Notes: generated by a model not told the origin, from the sequence alone. A stretch of DNA of 64,000 bases from Trissonchulus latispiculum (GCA_030248195.1 JASAND010028662.1:28734-92733), one strand, 5' to 3'; positions 33,586 to 44,278 are shown, counted from the stretch's first letter. Translations and numbers: made by a program.

Positions 33586-33628
33586 AACAGGAAAATTGCC
33601 ATGCCGGAAGTATCGTAAATTTAGTGAT

Positions 33629-33975
33629 GTTTCAGACACTGAAACTGAAACTGAAACTATTTTGAGAAGAGAACTGAAACTGAAACTTCCTTAGGCTACC
33701 GACTGAAACTGAAAATGAAACTGAAACAAGTTTAGGTAAAAAATTGAAACTTGGACTATTAAACTAGTTTCAGTCTTTCGTTAAAACTTTTGAAATTTTG
33801 AAGGTATTGCGCTTCGATTCTGTCAATATTGCTGCAGGGTAGGTTGAATAAGCATAAAATTATGCTTTAGGACAACTCATAAGGCTGGAAAGTGCACTGA
33901 AACTGAAACTCGGACTAAGACTAAAACTGAAACTGAAATTATTTCGTACCACCTACTAAAACCGAAACTGAAACT
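33629..33975. repeat. Interspersed CTGAAA hexamer clusters
   Basis: Two clusters of ACTGAAACTGAAAC units (33629-33735 and 33896-33975) are separated by unrelated sequence. Similar TTTCAGTTTCAG units occur at 20760-20840. Confidence 0.6.
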
Positions 33976-34033
33976 AAGATCGTCTACTTAAACAAGAATG
34001 CGAAAACATTAACCAGTTATGTCTGGGGTAGGT

Positions 34034-34835
34034 TAGGGTGACAATAACGTTGTCACCGCTACGTTGTGGGGAAACTTCAAAATACAGGATGTATGTGTAG
34101 TTAACATGATATCATTAAAAAAGCGACAGTTCATGGTCCAATTGACTCCGTATGAGTCTGAATCTTTCAGTGCTCGAAACCTATCGCAATCCTACAACTG
34201 GATTCTGGTTCCTACAACCCATCTCATTAGTGAATCCAGGCAGATTCCGCTGTGGGTGCAAATATTTTTACTGCAAGCTTGGCGTGCAACTGTTTGGCTT
34301 GCCTGGCACACATACCGATCGATGCGTTCGTTTTATAGGGTTGCGGGGTGGTTCGTACTCTCCGCGTAATGACGGATGCTAATATGGGCATATACACTTC
34401 TAATGCCACACTTTTCTACTTCGACAAACAGGTCTGCTCATAAGAGTAACCGTTGCCGTCTATGTAGATCCGTTAATGGCAGAGCTTCCGTTTGTACCCA
34501 CCTTGAGATGTCAAAATAAGCACCGACTATATTGACAATTCCAAAAGGAAACCCACAAGCACCAGTCTTGATTTATAAATTTAGATTGTTTCGGTACGTC
34601 TTGTTGGGACACAGACGAGAGGTGATCGGATCGTCAAAACATAGTTTTATCAAATCTTAACCAGTTTGACAGCAGAATTCCCAAATCCTACAGCGTACGA
34701 AATGTGCAAATCACGTCGATCAAATGTACAGCGTCTAAATTGTAAGTGACATAACATTTATCTGTTCTGCCAGGTTTTAGAGTGTAATTCTCGGTGGACC
34801 TTAGTAGTAGCGGTGACTACATTCCGGTCACCCTA
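34034..34835. mobile_element. MITE with Tc1/mariner-like TA ends
   Basis: Ends are TAGGGTGAC...GTAGTCACCGCTAC-type inverted repeats of about 30 bp, with TA at each border, as expected for a TA target duplication. A solo right end of the same family lies at 56550-56576. Interior ORFs (34064-34382) overlap on both strands and show no transposase motif. Confidence 0.65.
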
Positions 34836-35057
34836 CAATCCCTAAACTCAAGGAAGTGCCTTGTAAACAACATTTATATTATTGTTTTTATCAATGACCT
34901 ATTTATTTTGCTTCAAACTGCAACCATTAGCCTTCGCTAGATTTGCAAACTTAATTCATTTTAGTCCTAACAATATTTGCAATCGGGTTTACTCCAGTTT
35001 AAGTGCAATCCTTTTTACACCATTTTCGTTTTCACCTGATAATTGTAAATTGTCTAG

Positions 35058-35203
35058 GCAACCAAACTGAAGAAAATGTCAAGATCATAGTTGCTCTTGA
35101 AACCTGTGATTCTCGATTATTATCCCATTCACCGAATTCACTTCGTCCATTTACTGGTCACACATGCTTTTGTTTAACTAATAAAAACGTTGGAGCTGAT
35201 TGA
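35058..35203 (+). CDS. Candidate terminal exon
   Basis: A T-rich tract and TGTCTAG acceptor precede about 47 codons ending in TGA. The residues are protein-like (QTEENVKIIVALETCDSRLL, then FTGHTCFCLTNKNVGAD). Family unknown. No upstream exon was identified in the preceding kilobase, which is mostly the MITE at 34034-34835. Confidence 0.35.
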
Positions 35204-35347
35204 AACAATATATTTCCGCGTGAACTAAACATTCGAACGCAAATTTTTGGAGCCGTGCCCATGCCTAATCACTAGGCTCGTTTCTAGTGAGAGACAAAGA
35301 AGTAAATCATAAAGAGCGAAAGAGCTGAAGAACCAAGTTAAGGGGGG

Positions 35348-35539
35348 TTGCGATTCTTCGACCTTCTCCGATTTTTTTCATTTTCACATATACTGAAGTC
35401 ATCATGGGTCCGCAAAACAAGTCAAGCGCGTTTGTTGGAAAACGTTTTGAAAAAGTTTGGAAAATTCTCTGCTACTAAATGTTTGAACGCTGTGCAAGAG
35501 AAATCGGCAGCAACTTTCTGCAAACCTAATTTGGACTAG
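35348..35539 (+). CDS. Candidate coding fragment
   Basis: A frame ending TAG|GTAAAG contains a Lys/Ala-rich, protein-like stretch (RKTSQARLLENVLKKFGKFS). The stop overlaps the donor-like GTAAAG, so it could be either a short terminal exon or an exon read in another frame. Low confidence. Confidence 0.2.
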   Translation: MRFFDLLRFFSFSHILKSSWVRKTSQARLLENVLKKFGKFSATKCLNAVQEKSAATFCKPNLD

Positions 35540-35763
35540 GTAAAGTGCTAATATCTATATGAGGTTATTTCCTGTGGGGTCGCTAATTTTCTGCAAAGTT
35601 TAAAGCCCGGGGAATCTGATATTTGCTGAAAATAGTCCTTCAAATGTTTAGGTTATTGAATGTCTTGTCCTGTCCTGAACTAAGCCTGCAGGGTAGAATC
35701 TTTGCGTTTAGAAATTAGCACAGTATATTACTAGAGCTTTATTTTGCATACAATTAATCCCTA

Positions 35764-36301
35764 TGCACCTATCAAAAGATATTGAGTACACCAACCAAGC
35801 AAGATTCCGCGGATGGGGCGCATTAAAATTATGCTTGCTTTATTCCACGGAATCTTTTTGAGGCAAAAACCAGCCAGCTGCATTCCTACCGATCCAGCTT
35901 AATACCGTGGAATTTGGATAAACGTAATTCTTGACAGCAGGTTTCCAGCTGTTCCAGCTTAAAATAATTTTAAGGCTAAGCCCAGTCAAAGAAACATTTA
36001 AGCTGAAATCCGAAAACGTTGGTTCAATTAAGTTTAGAACTTACGTGTCTTAACCAGTCCAAGCCATATCGAAGCTTAATTCCACAAAAACATAGCTCAA
36101 TTCAGCAAAAAGATTGCATGCCTTATTCCAGTCAGCAGGATTCCATCCACGAAACTGGAATTTGGTTTTGACAAAAACTGGACAGCGCAATTCCGGCCAT
36201 GCCAGCTCAATTTCGTGGAATCATTTTGAGGCAAAACTTAGCTTGAACGAATTCGCGGAATCTTGCATGATTGGTGTGCTCAATATCTTTTGATAGACGC
36301 A
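35764..36301. mobile_element. MITE family B, copy 2 (complete)
   Basis: Full 538-bp copy with ends TGCACCTATCAAAAGATATT and the inverse of TGCGTCTATCAAAAGATATT. CTA is duplicated on both sides (35761-35763 and 36302-36304). It lies in the opposite order to copy 1 at 1063. A lone right end of a third relative, with the same CTTTCGATAGACGCA terminus, ends at 49216. Confidence 0.8.
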
Positions 36302-36304
36302 CTA

Positions 36305-37205
36305 TCAGGACTTTTCAGTTGCTCACAGATTTCGTAGCAGAAATATTTTTTCTCAAAAACCATTAATTTTGAAACTAACGTTTGCTGCTTTATACGTCAG
36401 ACAAAACGTAAGATATCTCAATAACATTTGGCCGCTAATAGGCAGGTATAAAGCCAACATGTATGTAAAGTTTCATACAAATAGCCTGTGTTTGAACTGG
36501 CTATATACTACGATAGCATAGCGGACACCTATGACAAAATGTAAAATTTTCAACTTTTCCAAGTATTGCTAAATTATATATCAAATTGAACTCTTGATGT
36601 CTTGAAGATCTTATCTTCTTGCACCAAGTATCTTCAAAGCAGCATGAGAAAGTTAGAGTGAGTTAAAGTTTGAAGTATATACATGACAATTAGAATTAGC
36701 TTGACGAAATCGTTCAAAAGCCATTTCTCGGTCATTTTTGGACTTGTCATTGCAATTAATGCAGCAATAAATACCTATAGGTAGAGTGTTTAAATTGATG
36801 TATTTGTCATGCCGTAATCTCTTGTCATCCTACGTGTACGCGACTTCGAAGCATTTAGCGAGGCATACTGGCGCAGATACAAAGTTGTAATGATTTGAAC
36901 TGAGATGTCTCTAAATTGGTTGAGGCACCCTTATTTGAAAACAATTGCATACGGACCTGTTAGCACAAGTTCAACTGTCCCGAATTTACTAACTAATAAT
37001 ACAACATAACTAATGGAAAACACCACCTATTAGTTATGCGATCAATCACAAAACGCACGAGACAGGCTGCGATTTATCCTCAGATCGAGTGGCATGTGCT
37101 AAGTAAACTATCAATGATTTGATTAATTTCGGGATAACGAGATGACGGCGGCACTAGTCTTGACTTGACTTAGCGCTGGAGAGCAGGATCAGCATTCGCT
37201 ATAGC
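36305..37205. other. Unassigned AT-rich DNA
   Basis: No supported gene or repeat. Confidence 0.45.
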
Positions 37206-37212
37206 GTTATAG

Positions 37213-37511
37213 CAAGAGTACATAATGATTAGAGTATGACACGATGCTCTGTTCGCTAACGGTTGACCTCGCCACAAATTGGACCCAACACTTCAAAGAA
37301 ATGTAAACGCTACGCTTGCATGCTAAAGCTCGGAAACACAACTACTCAGTTGGTTCAATGTGCGTCTGTTGAGAGCTTTATAACACAGACATAGCGTGAA
37401 AATTTCTTGGAAGTGATGGGTCCAATTTGTGGGGAGAGTCAGCCGTTAGCGAACAGAGCATGATAACAGAGACTAAGCTTATTGTCATACTCTTATCATT
37501 ATGTACTCTCG
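37213..37511. mobile_element. Foldback family A, copy A6
   Basis: A 299-bp copy flanked by GTTATAG / GTTACAG (37206-37212 and 37512-37518), a 7-bp duplication with one change. Arms contain CTCTGTTCGCTAACGG and its inverse. It is the shortest copy because its arms lack the long C/G runs. Confidence 0.75.
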
Positions 37512-37519
37512 GTTACAGC

Positions 37520-38064
37520 TATAGCTATATCGCACTAGTAGTTGATGTAGTGGACCACTAACTGACGCCAAAACTGGAATCAAAGTTATATTTTGAATCC
37601 TTATCAGAAAAAATGGATTAGTTGAAACATTCCACCTAAATTTAGTTACACAGGTAAGTATTGACCAAATCAAGCCTTTGCAAAGAAGGAAAATCTTTGT
37701 ATGGTCCAGGTTAGTAAATTATTAATGCTTGCAATTCATTTGCTATTTAAACAAGTGTAAACACACGTTTCCTTACGTCAAACTCGATAGCTTAGAAAAA
37801 CCAATCTGTTTTCTTCTTTGAAAACAATGCTCAGCATGATATTAATTGGCCTTTTCTAAGAAAGCTTGAGGAATGAGAATGATTTATTGAACGAATGTAA
37901 AGAATATCTGCCTTCATCCCGTGCTTAAATGTTAGAATAAAAGCTGCTTGAATAAGTTTGAGTTGAGTTGTAATTCGTGTTGAAATTGATTCACTAGCAG
38001 GAATCGTACAGGTAACATGAATTAAGCTTCGACAAATACATTACACCAGCTGACCACAGCGGTT
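37520..38064. other. Unassigned; weak tRNA-like box near right edge
   Basis: CAGCGGTTAGAACGCCTGAG at 38057-38076 resembles the A box region of a tRNA gene, but no B box follows within 80 bases. Nothing else is supported. Confidence 0.35.
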
Positions 38065-38162
38065 AGAACGCCTGAGCACTAGAAAACTTGGGAGGGAAAG
38101 AGCTTCCTTGTCAAAATCTGCAATCTGTAGAGAATATTGCGTTTGATTTGCCTGCAGTTTAG

Positions 38163-38390
38163 CTGTTTAAACGAGTGACTAAACGAAAAACTGAAGTTAC
38201 TGGCAATTTGCAAGAACCCGCCAATTTCAGTTTTGTCATATACAACATGACTGTTCCTACACGAGGCAGAAAGGGCAATGAGGAGTGGCTTTCACTTTAC
38301 CGCTGCAAGGCAGGTGGAAAAGTTGTAATCAGTCCAAAGCTTTTGTGGTCACATTGTGATTGTTGTTTAAGGGAAAGTTCAAAGATTTGA
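38163..38390 (+). CDS. Coding block in duplication copy 1, unknown protein
   Basis: Open from a TTTAG acceptor-like site to a TGA. Residues are convincingly protein-like (EPANFSFVIYNMTVPTRGRK, then EWLSLYRCKAGGKVVISPK, then a WSHCDCC end). The paralogous block in copy 2 (about 51136-51360) has a 1-base loss in the LQEP region and TGG changed to TAG, so copy 2 is dead and copy 1 may be live. The family is not recognised. Confidence 0.4.
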   Translation: MFKRVTKRKTEVTGNLQEPANFSFVIYNMTVPTRGRKGNEEWLSLYRCKAGGKVVISPKLLWSHCDCCLRESSKI

Positions 38391-38529
38391 TTTTGTAAGC
38401 GTTTGTTTAAACTTTTGATTAGAAACTTCCACGCTCAAATTCAAACTTTGTCAGCCAACCGAAACACGGCACTTTCAACTGATAACTTATTGAAACAATC
38501 AATTTTGCAAATAAATTAGGCTTACATGT

Positions 38530-38722
38530 TGGAGTCTGATTGCATAGTTTTTGAACTGTAAGCCAGCATGACACAACTTCTGGTGTTGATGTCATCCAAA
38601 TTTGGAAAAATCGCATCAATCGGTCTAGAAAGATGAAAGTTGCAACAATCGGTAGAAATTATTCCATGGCGCATGAAGGTATTCGAATAATCCTCGGGAA
38701 TTTTAGCGATGGCATTAGGCAT
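38530..38722 (-). CDS. Minus-strand exon in duplication copy 1
   Basis: The frame starts at an ATG (38720-38722) and ends at ACAT|GTAAGC, a good donor. Residues include GIISTDCCNFHLSRPIDAIF and PNLDDINTRSCVMLAYSS. Several differences from copy 2 (51500-51690) are silent in this frame (GCG/GCC, AAC/AAT, TCT/TCC), which points to past selection on this reading. Copy 2 has a 1-base deletion in the STDCC region. Function unknown. Confidence 0.45.
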
Positions 38723-38893
38723 TAGGGTAATAATTAAATGAATAGTTAATGCAGACGCACACGAGACAGAAGAAAAACATGACTGAGGACAGAGCTAAAA
38801 TGAAAAACCAAACCAAACTGATTTTGCAAAAAGTTGCGTGCAACAAAGTTTTATTGGTCAAGCCTAACCAATTATATATATATATTCCAATTC

Positions 38894-38896
<3 letters not shown>

Positions 38897-38944
<48 letters not shown>
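38897..38944. repeat. (GT)24 microsatellite
   Basis: Uninterrupted GT dinucleotides, present in copy 1 of the duplication only. Confidence 0.95.
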
Positions 38945-38946
<2 letters not shown>

Positions 38947-39371
38947 TCGCCAAAGAAAATCCAGCCATAACTCAGATTGTCAAGACTGACTTAAAAAATA
39001 TAGCGTCTATTTTTTGCTATCTTCCTACTGTCGAAATAGCGGAGAACTGAACGTGTGTATGTGTGCGTGGTGTGTGCGCACTGGTAGAAAAACTTGAAAC
39101 GCCTACATAATCGATTAAACATAAGCATTTGCAAAGGATACAGGTTTAAGCTACTGCACAGTTTTGACTTACCGATTATGCAAATTATATATGCAAAAGT
39201 GTATAGTGCATAATATTTAAGATTTGAAAGGATAACGCTTGAAATAAACAACCATGAATTATTAAGAAACTGAGAATGTATAATAGATAGCTTACGTATC
39301 ACAGAATAAAACTACATACGATTTTTAATATAATGCACAAATTATTCGTATTTAAATTACTCTAAATAATA

Positions 39372-39475
39372 CATTTAATACAATTCCATTGGCAAAGAGA
39401 TACGGATTCTGTTTCTTTCAAATGCAAATCGCGCAGCAGGTTGAAGAAGTCATCCAAACCATCTGCAACAGAAAA
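39372..39475 (-). CDS. Exon-like block in duplication copy 1
   Basis: After a pyrimidine tract and TTGCAG acceptor, the frame reads GLDDFFNLLRDLHLKETESV and ends at a TAG. Copy 2 (52935-53035) keeps the same frame with conservative changes (GLGDLLNLLRDLYLEETE). The phase does not join simply to the upstream block at 39611-39815, so the splice structure is unresolved. Confidence 0.4.
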
Positions 39476-39610
39476 CATACGAATTTATTAATAAAAATAT
39501 TTGTCAATTCAAAGATTACAAGCTGAAATAGTTCATAGATTAACACCGGTGCAATTAGCCAATAATTGGGGGTTTGCTGGTTAGAAAAGTTATAAGAATA
39601 CATTTTTATA

Positions 39611-39808
39611 AACCTATGCTTACGTGTTCCGCAAATGTTCCGATGTCACTGGCCAACCTGCGTAAATATAACTCTTTGTGAGTCTCAATATAGTGGTTCT
39701 CGCTTTCGGACAATTCTTGAAGACGTGCGGTAGCAGACGCTATAGTACGAAACAGGTGGGATTTAAAATTTTCTTGGGCGATATGGACAGTATCTTCCAT
39801 GAGAATCT
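39611..39808 (-). CDS. Helical exon in duplication copy 1
   Basis: About 63 codons of helix-rich sequence (HIAQENFKSHLFRTIASATA, then LQELSESE, then ETHKELYLRRLASDIGTFAE) end at a donor CAC|GTAAGC. Copy 2 (53169-53363) keeps the frame, but the donor has become GAAAGC and cannot be used. The conserved reading between copies supports coding. The sequence looks like an alpha-helical or coiled-coil segment; no family is recognised. Confidence 0.5.
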
Positions 39809-39859
39809 TAACCAATGATATACCTTAACCTTAACGATGTATTTAACACGGGGTGTTTC

Positions 39860-39862
<3 letters not shown>

Positions 39863-39945
<83 letters not shown>
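39863..39945. repeat. (AT)41 microsatellite
   Basis: Pure AT dinucleotides. The paralogous site at about 53427-53438 has only six units. Confidence 0.95.
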
Positions 39946-39947
<2 letters not shown>

Positions 39948-40114
39948 ATCTCCTTATCTTTTTTGACCCAAATTTACGTCGGAACACTTCAGTCAGAACT
40001 ATTTGACCATACATTTGATGGCAATATAAATGACGTATGGTTGATTGTCATCATTCACTACCTAAATATTCAATATTTTTGCCTACAACACAAATAAATT
40101 TTACCTCAATGCAA

Positions 40115-40200
40115 AATATCGCCAGGCAGTACAACGTTCTTGTTAATTTCTTTAATCTGAATTTATTAATGATGTCACATAAGTCTCCTTTTCCATCTAG
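40115..40200 (-). CDS. Short exon-like block in duplication
   Basis: After a TTTCTAG acceptor the block ends ...NKNVVLPGDILH and a stop, just before a GTAAAA donor. In copy 2 (about 53600-53690) the same frame gives CKNVVLPGDILY. VVLPGDIL resembles the opening of exosome subunit Rrp40/EXOSC3 in some species, but nothing else here supports that identity. Copy 1 has a 2-base deletion upstream of this motif. Confidence 0.25.
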
Positions 40201-40363
40201 AAATAAATTTGATAACAGATACTTCTTTTAATTAAAACCTTAACCTATAAAATAAATATAAACAATATATTTGTTTCTTTTTGAATATACGAAAGAAATA
40301 TGTATTATCTTCGCTAGAGTTTCGTTGCCAAAATAAAAGAAATAAAGCCAACTATTCCATCCA

Positions 40364-40540
40364 GAATTCAAGCTGACCAACTTCGAAATTAATATGATCA
40401 TAGAGTTCAGACAATTCAACTTCAAGCAGAGCATCAGCATCATCATATAATTCTTTGCAAGCAATATCGAATTGGGGCATTCGGACAATATGACAGATGA
40501 CCGCAAAATAAAACTCAACACCTATACCTAGCTGTCTTGA
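40364..40540 (-). CDS. Acidic exon in duplication copy 1
   Basis: Minus-strand frame from an ACAG acceptor-like site through GVEFYFAVICHIVRMPQFD, then CKELYDDADALLEVELSEL, to a TAG at about 40364. Composition is clearly protein-like. In copy 2 (about 53860-54010) the same frame carries TGA and TAG changes plus small indels, so copy 2 is a pseudogene. Function unknown. Confidence 0.45.
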
Positions 40541-40831
40541 AAATCATCTAAATATTATTTGGAACTATACTTAATATCTCTTATCTTAAGTGATTTGCTC
40601 ATACAATCCGCGTTATATATTTGTTTTCTTGGCCTCAGTCTTATCTGTATTCAAACGCTATTTCCTCTTATTTATTTTGAATCGCCATTTGCTTTAGGAA
40701 GAAACCAAATTTAAGCATGATAAAGACAACCCACAGATCAAATATATACATTTGCACATGCTACATTAGGAACTATTAGTCAAGCTAATGGATGAGAAAA
40801 AATTCTGCTACTTGTTTTACAATTTCTTCAA

Positions 40832-40927
40832 CCTGCTCCAGGAATCGAACCAATCTACAACAAAAGTAGTGGTGTCTACCTCTCTTTTTGGTCGATCGCT
40901 GAGACCGCTAGGCCACACTGCCCAACA
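40832..40927 (-). repeat. tRNA-derived SINE-like head, copy 1
   Basis: Reading the minus strand, GTGTGGCCTAGCGGTCTCAG resembles a tRNA A box (Ser/Leu type) and GGTTCGATTCC is a perfect B box about 55 bases later. The T-stem and acceptor stem do not pair well, so this is a SINE head or tRNA relic rather than a functional tRNA. Copy 2 at 54325-54417 keeps the B box exactly. Confidence 0.55.
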
Positions 40928-41000
40928 ATAAATAGAATTAATTTAATTAAATTTAAATTTAATATTTTTGATATACAAACGTCAATATGGCTGTTTTCAT

Positions 41001-41198
41001 TCATTTTGGGAAAACAAACGATTTGTAACACTTTTTGGCTTTCGAAAATTCAAAATTGTGGTCAAGAAATGTCAACAACTGACAAAATTTTGCTAATTTT
41101 TGGCCCAGGTCGGTACGGGGTTTATATATATCTACGGCGTTCTTATGTTTTCTGTTAAGCGATTTTAGATAACATCTGATGACAAGTAGTCGGAACAA
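41001..41198 (-). CDS. Weak Lys-rich ORF
   Basis: A 65-codon frame with residues such as RKHKNAVDIYKPRTDLGQKL and a stop at 41001. It lies on the same strand as, and downstream of, the PGSNI ORF at 41491-41793 and might belong to the same relic. No motif is recognised. Confidence 0.25.
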   Translation of the reverse strand: MFRLLVIRCYLKSLNRKHKNAVDIYKPRTDLGQKLAKFCQLLTFLDHNFEFSKAKKCYKSFVFPK

Positions 41199-41490
41199 AT
41201 CTCTTCAAGTCTTCATTTTGTAGTCTGCTGCAATGAACATCTTTCGCGGATGTGTATTGTTTTATTATTATGGCTTTGGAACTTTGCGGCTAGAGACTGC
41301 TGTTGTGACAGCATCACTGCGATGCTCGATAATTTGCATGTTTCGAACCCGTTAACTGCTGTTTTTGTTTTATTTAGTATGGGCATATACAATTAATCAG
41401 CTTGTGATTGTTGTGTCCTATGCTATGAATTTGAAGCCATTCATGTCTAGTGGACGATTGCCGACATTACTTATTGTTCGTATACGATTC

Positions 41491-41830
41491 CTAAATGTAG
41501 TCAATTAAATTTATAATTAAATTATCATGCTCATTTAATATTAATAATAACACAAATACTGCATAGGATGTAGAATCAACTAGTTTTGAATGTTTCCCAG
41601 CGTTTTTAGTCCCTCTGCAACGGGGTGTATGAGTAGGTCGAGTCGGTTGATTATGTTGTTTGGCTCTGTTAAATAGGTCACGAATATTACTGCCAGGGAA
41701 AAGAACACTGTCCACCGGTACTTCTCCAGTATTGTCATCCCATGTTAAAGCAGCTGACAATGATTGAACATTTCCGTACAAAAGTTGTTTCACTTTTACT
41801 TGCTGTCTCGCTGGAGCTCAATTTATAATC
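41491..41830 (-). pseudogene. PGSNI-motif protein of a virus-like element, second locus
   Basis: The minus-strand frame reads APARQQVKVKQLLYG, then LTWDDNTGEVPVDSV, then FPGSNIRDLFNRA. A helix, a W-D-x-x-G strand, then P-G-S-N-I-x-D-L and a basic tail is the C-terminal layout I associate, from memory, with a family of small proteins encoded by Polinton/Maverick-like and related virus-derived elements in invertebrate genomes. An in-frame TGA lies just upstream and the tail degrades into AT-rich sequence, so this is a fragment. The relative at 46239-46364 has the same motif. Family identity needs a search. Confidence 0.5.
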
Positions 41831-41859
41831 AAATTCATTTGATTTTGACTAGTGCTATC

Positions 41860-42350
41860 TTCTTATTTACTGTCGTGTTTGTCACTCCAGAGAGCTGTTT
41901 ACGTCATTCGGTAATTTTGATGCACACAAAACGTTGTCACCCCTTTTGCTGAGAATAATTTCGAAGCTTATCATTGTCCCCAGTGCCACGACACAAGGCA
42001 AATGGATCTGTAACTTATAGTCCATGAACACCTGGTTCATGGTGTCGAATTTGTGCCAACAATCGAATGAAGTACGCTTTATTGTAAATACCTTCGTCTA
42101 ATTTAATTTAGCTTAAATAGATTGTTTTTAAGGGAACTGTAGTCGGGAGAATAATCATCTGAGTCCTATCGTCGTAGAGAGCCGTTTATCTTTCATCCTA
42201 ACTAGGCTCCGTCTTTGGTGCCTATTCTTAATTTTTTCCATACCATGAGGATACTAATTATTTAGAAAGTGCAGCCAGAAGTATCCAAAGGCAAATCAAA
42301 GGTTTCTTAAACAACTAGCTGTATTTGCCTGTAAATTTCACACACACCAA
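41860..42350. repeat. Dispersed repeat E, copy 2
   Basis: Same-orientation partner of 16240-16740. No conserved ORF, no visible terminal repeats. Confidence 0.65.
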
Positions 42351-42783
42351 AAATAAGTATATATTTGATGATTTTAAAGTTATTCGTCGGGGCTGCGCAA
42401 TCTGTAAAGGTTGGAAGTTTCTTACTGCGAAATTTTACGTTTACGTTCACCTGAAATGAGCAGCTGACTTGTTTGCTCTTTCGGAAATTGATTTTTTAGA
42501 TAATTTGAATTTGACGTTAACCTGTTTTCATGTAAAGCTTCAGCGACTGAAGGCAGCAATAAGTTTTACAGAATGTTGTCAAAAAAGCAAATCTGAGTTA
42601 GTCTACGTTTGGAAGACCTTTTAATGTTTCTCTATAATGCAAAGTCATGGCATGTTATATTTAGTCTCAGAAATTTTGTGATCTCTGCATTTTTGCATCC
42701 GACTATCAGGAAAAGACTTTCCGCGTCAACGCCTTATGGTGACAATGATCGATGCGTTTTAAAACGCAACTACGCCAGTGTAA

Positions 42784-43078
42784 CCTAAAGTTTTACGCCG
42801 TATCCTCGACCACTCCAGAACCCATAGCACGGCAGCTCAAAAAATGTCCAAGCAGATGGATGAGATCGTCACTGCGTTGCTGGAAGAAGAGTCCAAAGTG
42901 GAGGGCAAAAATCGCGTAGTTGGCAGTAATGAGGCACATGATTTCCATATGGTTTGAGGGCTCACATGCTAGTGTCCGAAACACGCGAAAGAGAGATGCC
43001 AAAGACATGGCCTCTGCCAAAGATAAAGGCGGGTGGACCTTTGCCTTTTCAGAGGCCGAACAAAGCGACGGGGAAGAG
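42784..43078 (+). pseudogene. GC-richer exon with strong donor, one frame break
   Basis: The plus strand is protein-like in two frames that swap near 42920-42957: first KMSKQMDEIVTALLEEESKV (a charged coiled-coil-like helix), then VRNTRKRDAKDMASAKDKGG and WTFAFSEAEQSDGEE up to GAG|GTAAGT, a consensus donor. A single-base change would explain the switch, or the second frame may start at its own acceptor (TTTGAG). Base composition is close to 50 percent GC, well above the flanks. The 75-codon minus ORF here is Leu-rich antisense and is rejected. Confidence 0.45.
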
Positions 43079-43329
43079 GTAAGTCTGCAATAAATTAATT
43101 TAAGGTGCTGTTTTACATTAAATCAAACAATAGTTTCGAAAACAGACAGCGGTGGACAACTGTAATACACTACGTCATAAGGAGCAGGAATTTGGTATCA
43201 ATCAGAATCGGTTGTAGATCTGGTCGGATCAGCACAGAACAGCACAGCACATCATCAGTCAAACGGTAAATTTTTGGATGGCCAGATGTTAGGGCCGAGT
43301 TATAGATTTAAGCGCCTTTTACGTTTTAA

Positions 43330-43704
43330 GTGTTGGGCAAGTTCCTTTTGCTTGCTAGCAGCTTTTACACTGGATTGGCTAATAAAGCACATTTCAACAT
43401 TATTAGCTTAAACTGTTTTATTAAAGCTTTCCTGACGTGTTTTTCCTGTTGCTTGTCCGATAAACATGTCATTTTCATAGTAAGGATATTGTATAAGTAT
43501 AAAAGCAAATTCTTCCAACGAAAGAATAGAAAGGCGGAATTTCAAACTCGACTGCATACGGGCAGAAAATATCGGCAGGAAAGAATTATGTTTATTGCAA
43601 AAGATTTATTGCGAAAGGATTTATTCAAAACTTCATGTATTTCGTCAGCCACAGATGATAGTATCAAATTGATAAACATGTTCACCTATCCATTGTTCAA
43701 CTAA
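43330..43704 (+). CDS. Candidate basic-protein ORF
   Basis: The second half of a 124-codon frame is protein-like and basic (RKNRKAEFQTRLHTGRKYRQ, then ERIMFIAKDLLRKDLFKTS); the first half is hydrophobic and less convincing. It lies 250 bases after the GTAAGT donor at 43079 on the same strand and may be a following exon. There is no early ATG. Family unknown. Confidence 0.3.
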   Translation: MLGKFLLLASSFYTGLANKAHFNIISLNCFIKAFLTCFSCCLSDKHVIFIVRILYKYKSKFFQRKNRKAEFQTRLHTGRKYRQERIMFIAKDLLRKDLFKTSCISSATDDSIKLINMFTYPLFN

Positions 43705-43729
43705 ATTTCATGCAGGCGATTTCCTTTAG

Positions 43730-44278
43730 ACTTATCTTATGCAAATAACAATATTAAATAAATGCCTGTATTTATCATGGCAAACTTAAGCAGCACAGAT
43801 AAAACTCTACATACGAGCAGAGAGAAAAATAGAAGAAGTTATTACTAGATAAAGGGCCTAAATAATATATTTCTAAGGCAAGCAGATTGCAATAAGGTAC
43901 TATCGTACCATTCCTTAGTGCACCTGTTGAATATGTTCAGGAAACAATGCTAACGTCCAATACATTTGTGACGTTCTGCCGAATCTGAGGCAGCTAATTT
44001 TAGACAGAGCTGCCAGTCCAAAATCCATAACGATAATCAGCAAAAGACCTCATCCCTTCAGCACCAGGTACTGAAAACTTGATAAGCATGAAGCATTGCT
44101 CAAAATTTATACTTTCAAAAAACCATTTTTAAATTTCCAACAATTTTTGCCGAAACCCAGAAATATATGTGGCAGTCTTTTAGGAATTTGCGCAAATTGT
44201 CAGCAAACAAAAAAAGGTAGGTGGCTTCGGTGACACCAAGCATTACATTCAGTTCTGAATGTAATGAAACTGAACTTA
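43730..44278. other. Unassigned AT-rich DNA
   Basis: No supported gene or repeat. Confidence 0.45.

Larger units (their letters stand above)
38065..40927. repeat. Segmental duplication, copy 1
   Basis: Aligns in the same orientation over its whole length with 51038-54417. Matching starts at GAGC.CTAGAAAACTTGGG and ends at CCACACTG.CCAACAA. Several exon-like blocks inside stay open here but are broken in copy 2. Copy 1 has a (GT)24 tract at 38897-38944 and an (AT)41 tract at 39863-39945 that copy 2 lacks. Confidence 0.85.

Noticed and set aside
39808..40014. ORF with poly-Ile-Tyr stretch
   Set aside because: It is the AT microsatellite read through.
40115..40200. Exosome subunit EXOSC3 from the VVLPGDIL motif
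   Set aside because: Only eight residues match and neighbouring exons show no S1 or KH features.
40832..40927. Functional tRNA-Ser or tRNA-Leu gene
   Set aside because: A and B boxes are present, but the acceptor and T stems do not pair.
42793..43020. 75-codon minus-strand ORF
   Set aside because: Leu-rich antisense of plus-strand frames that end at a consensus splice donor.
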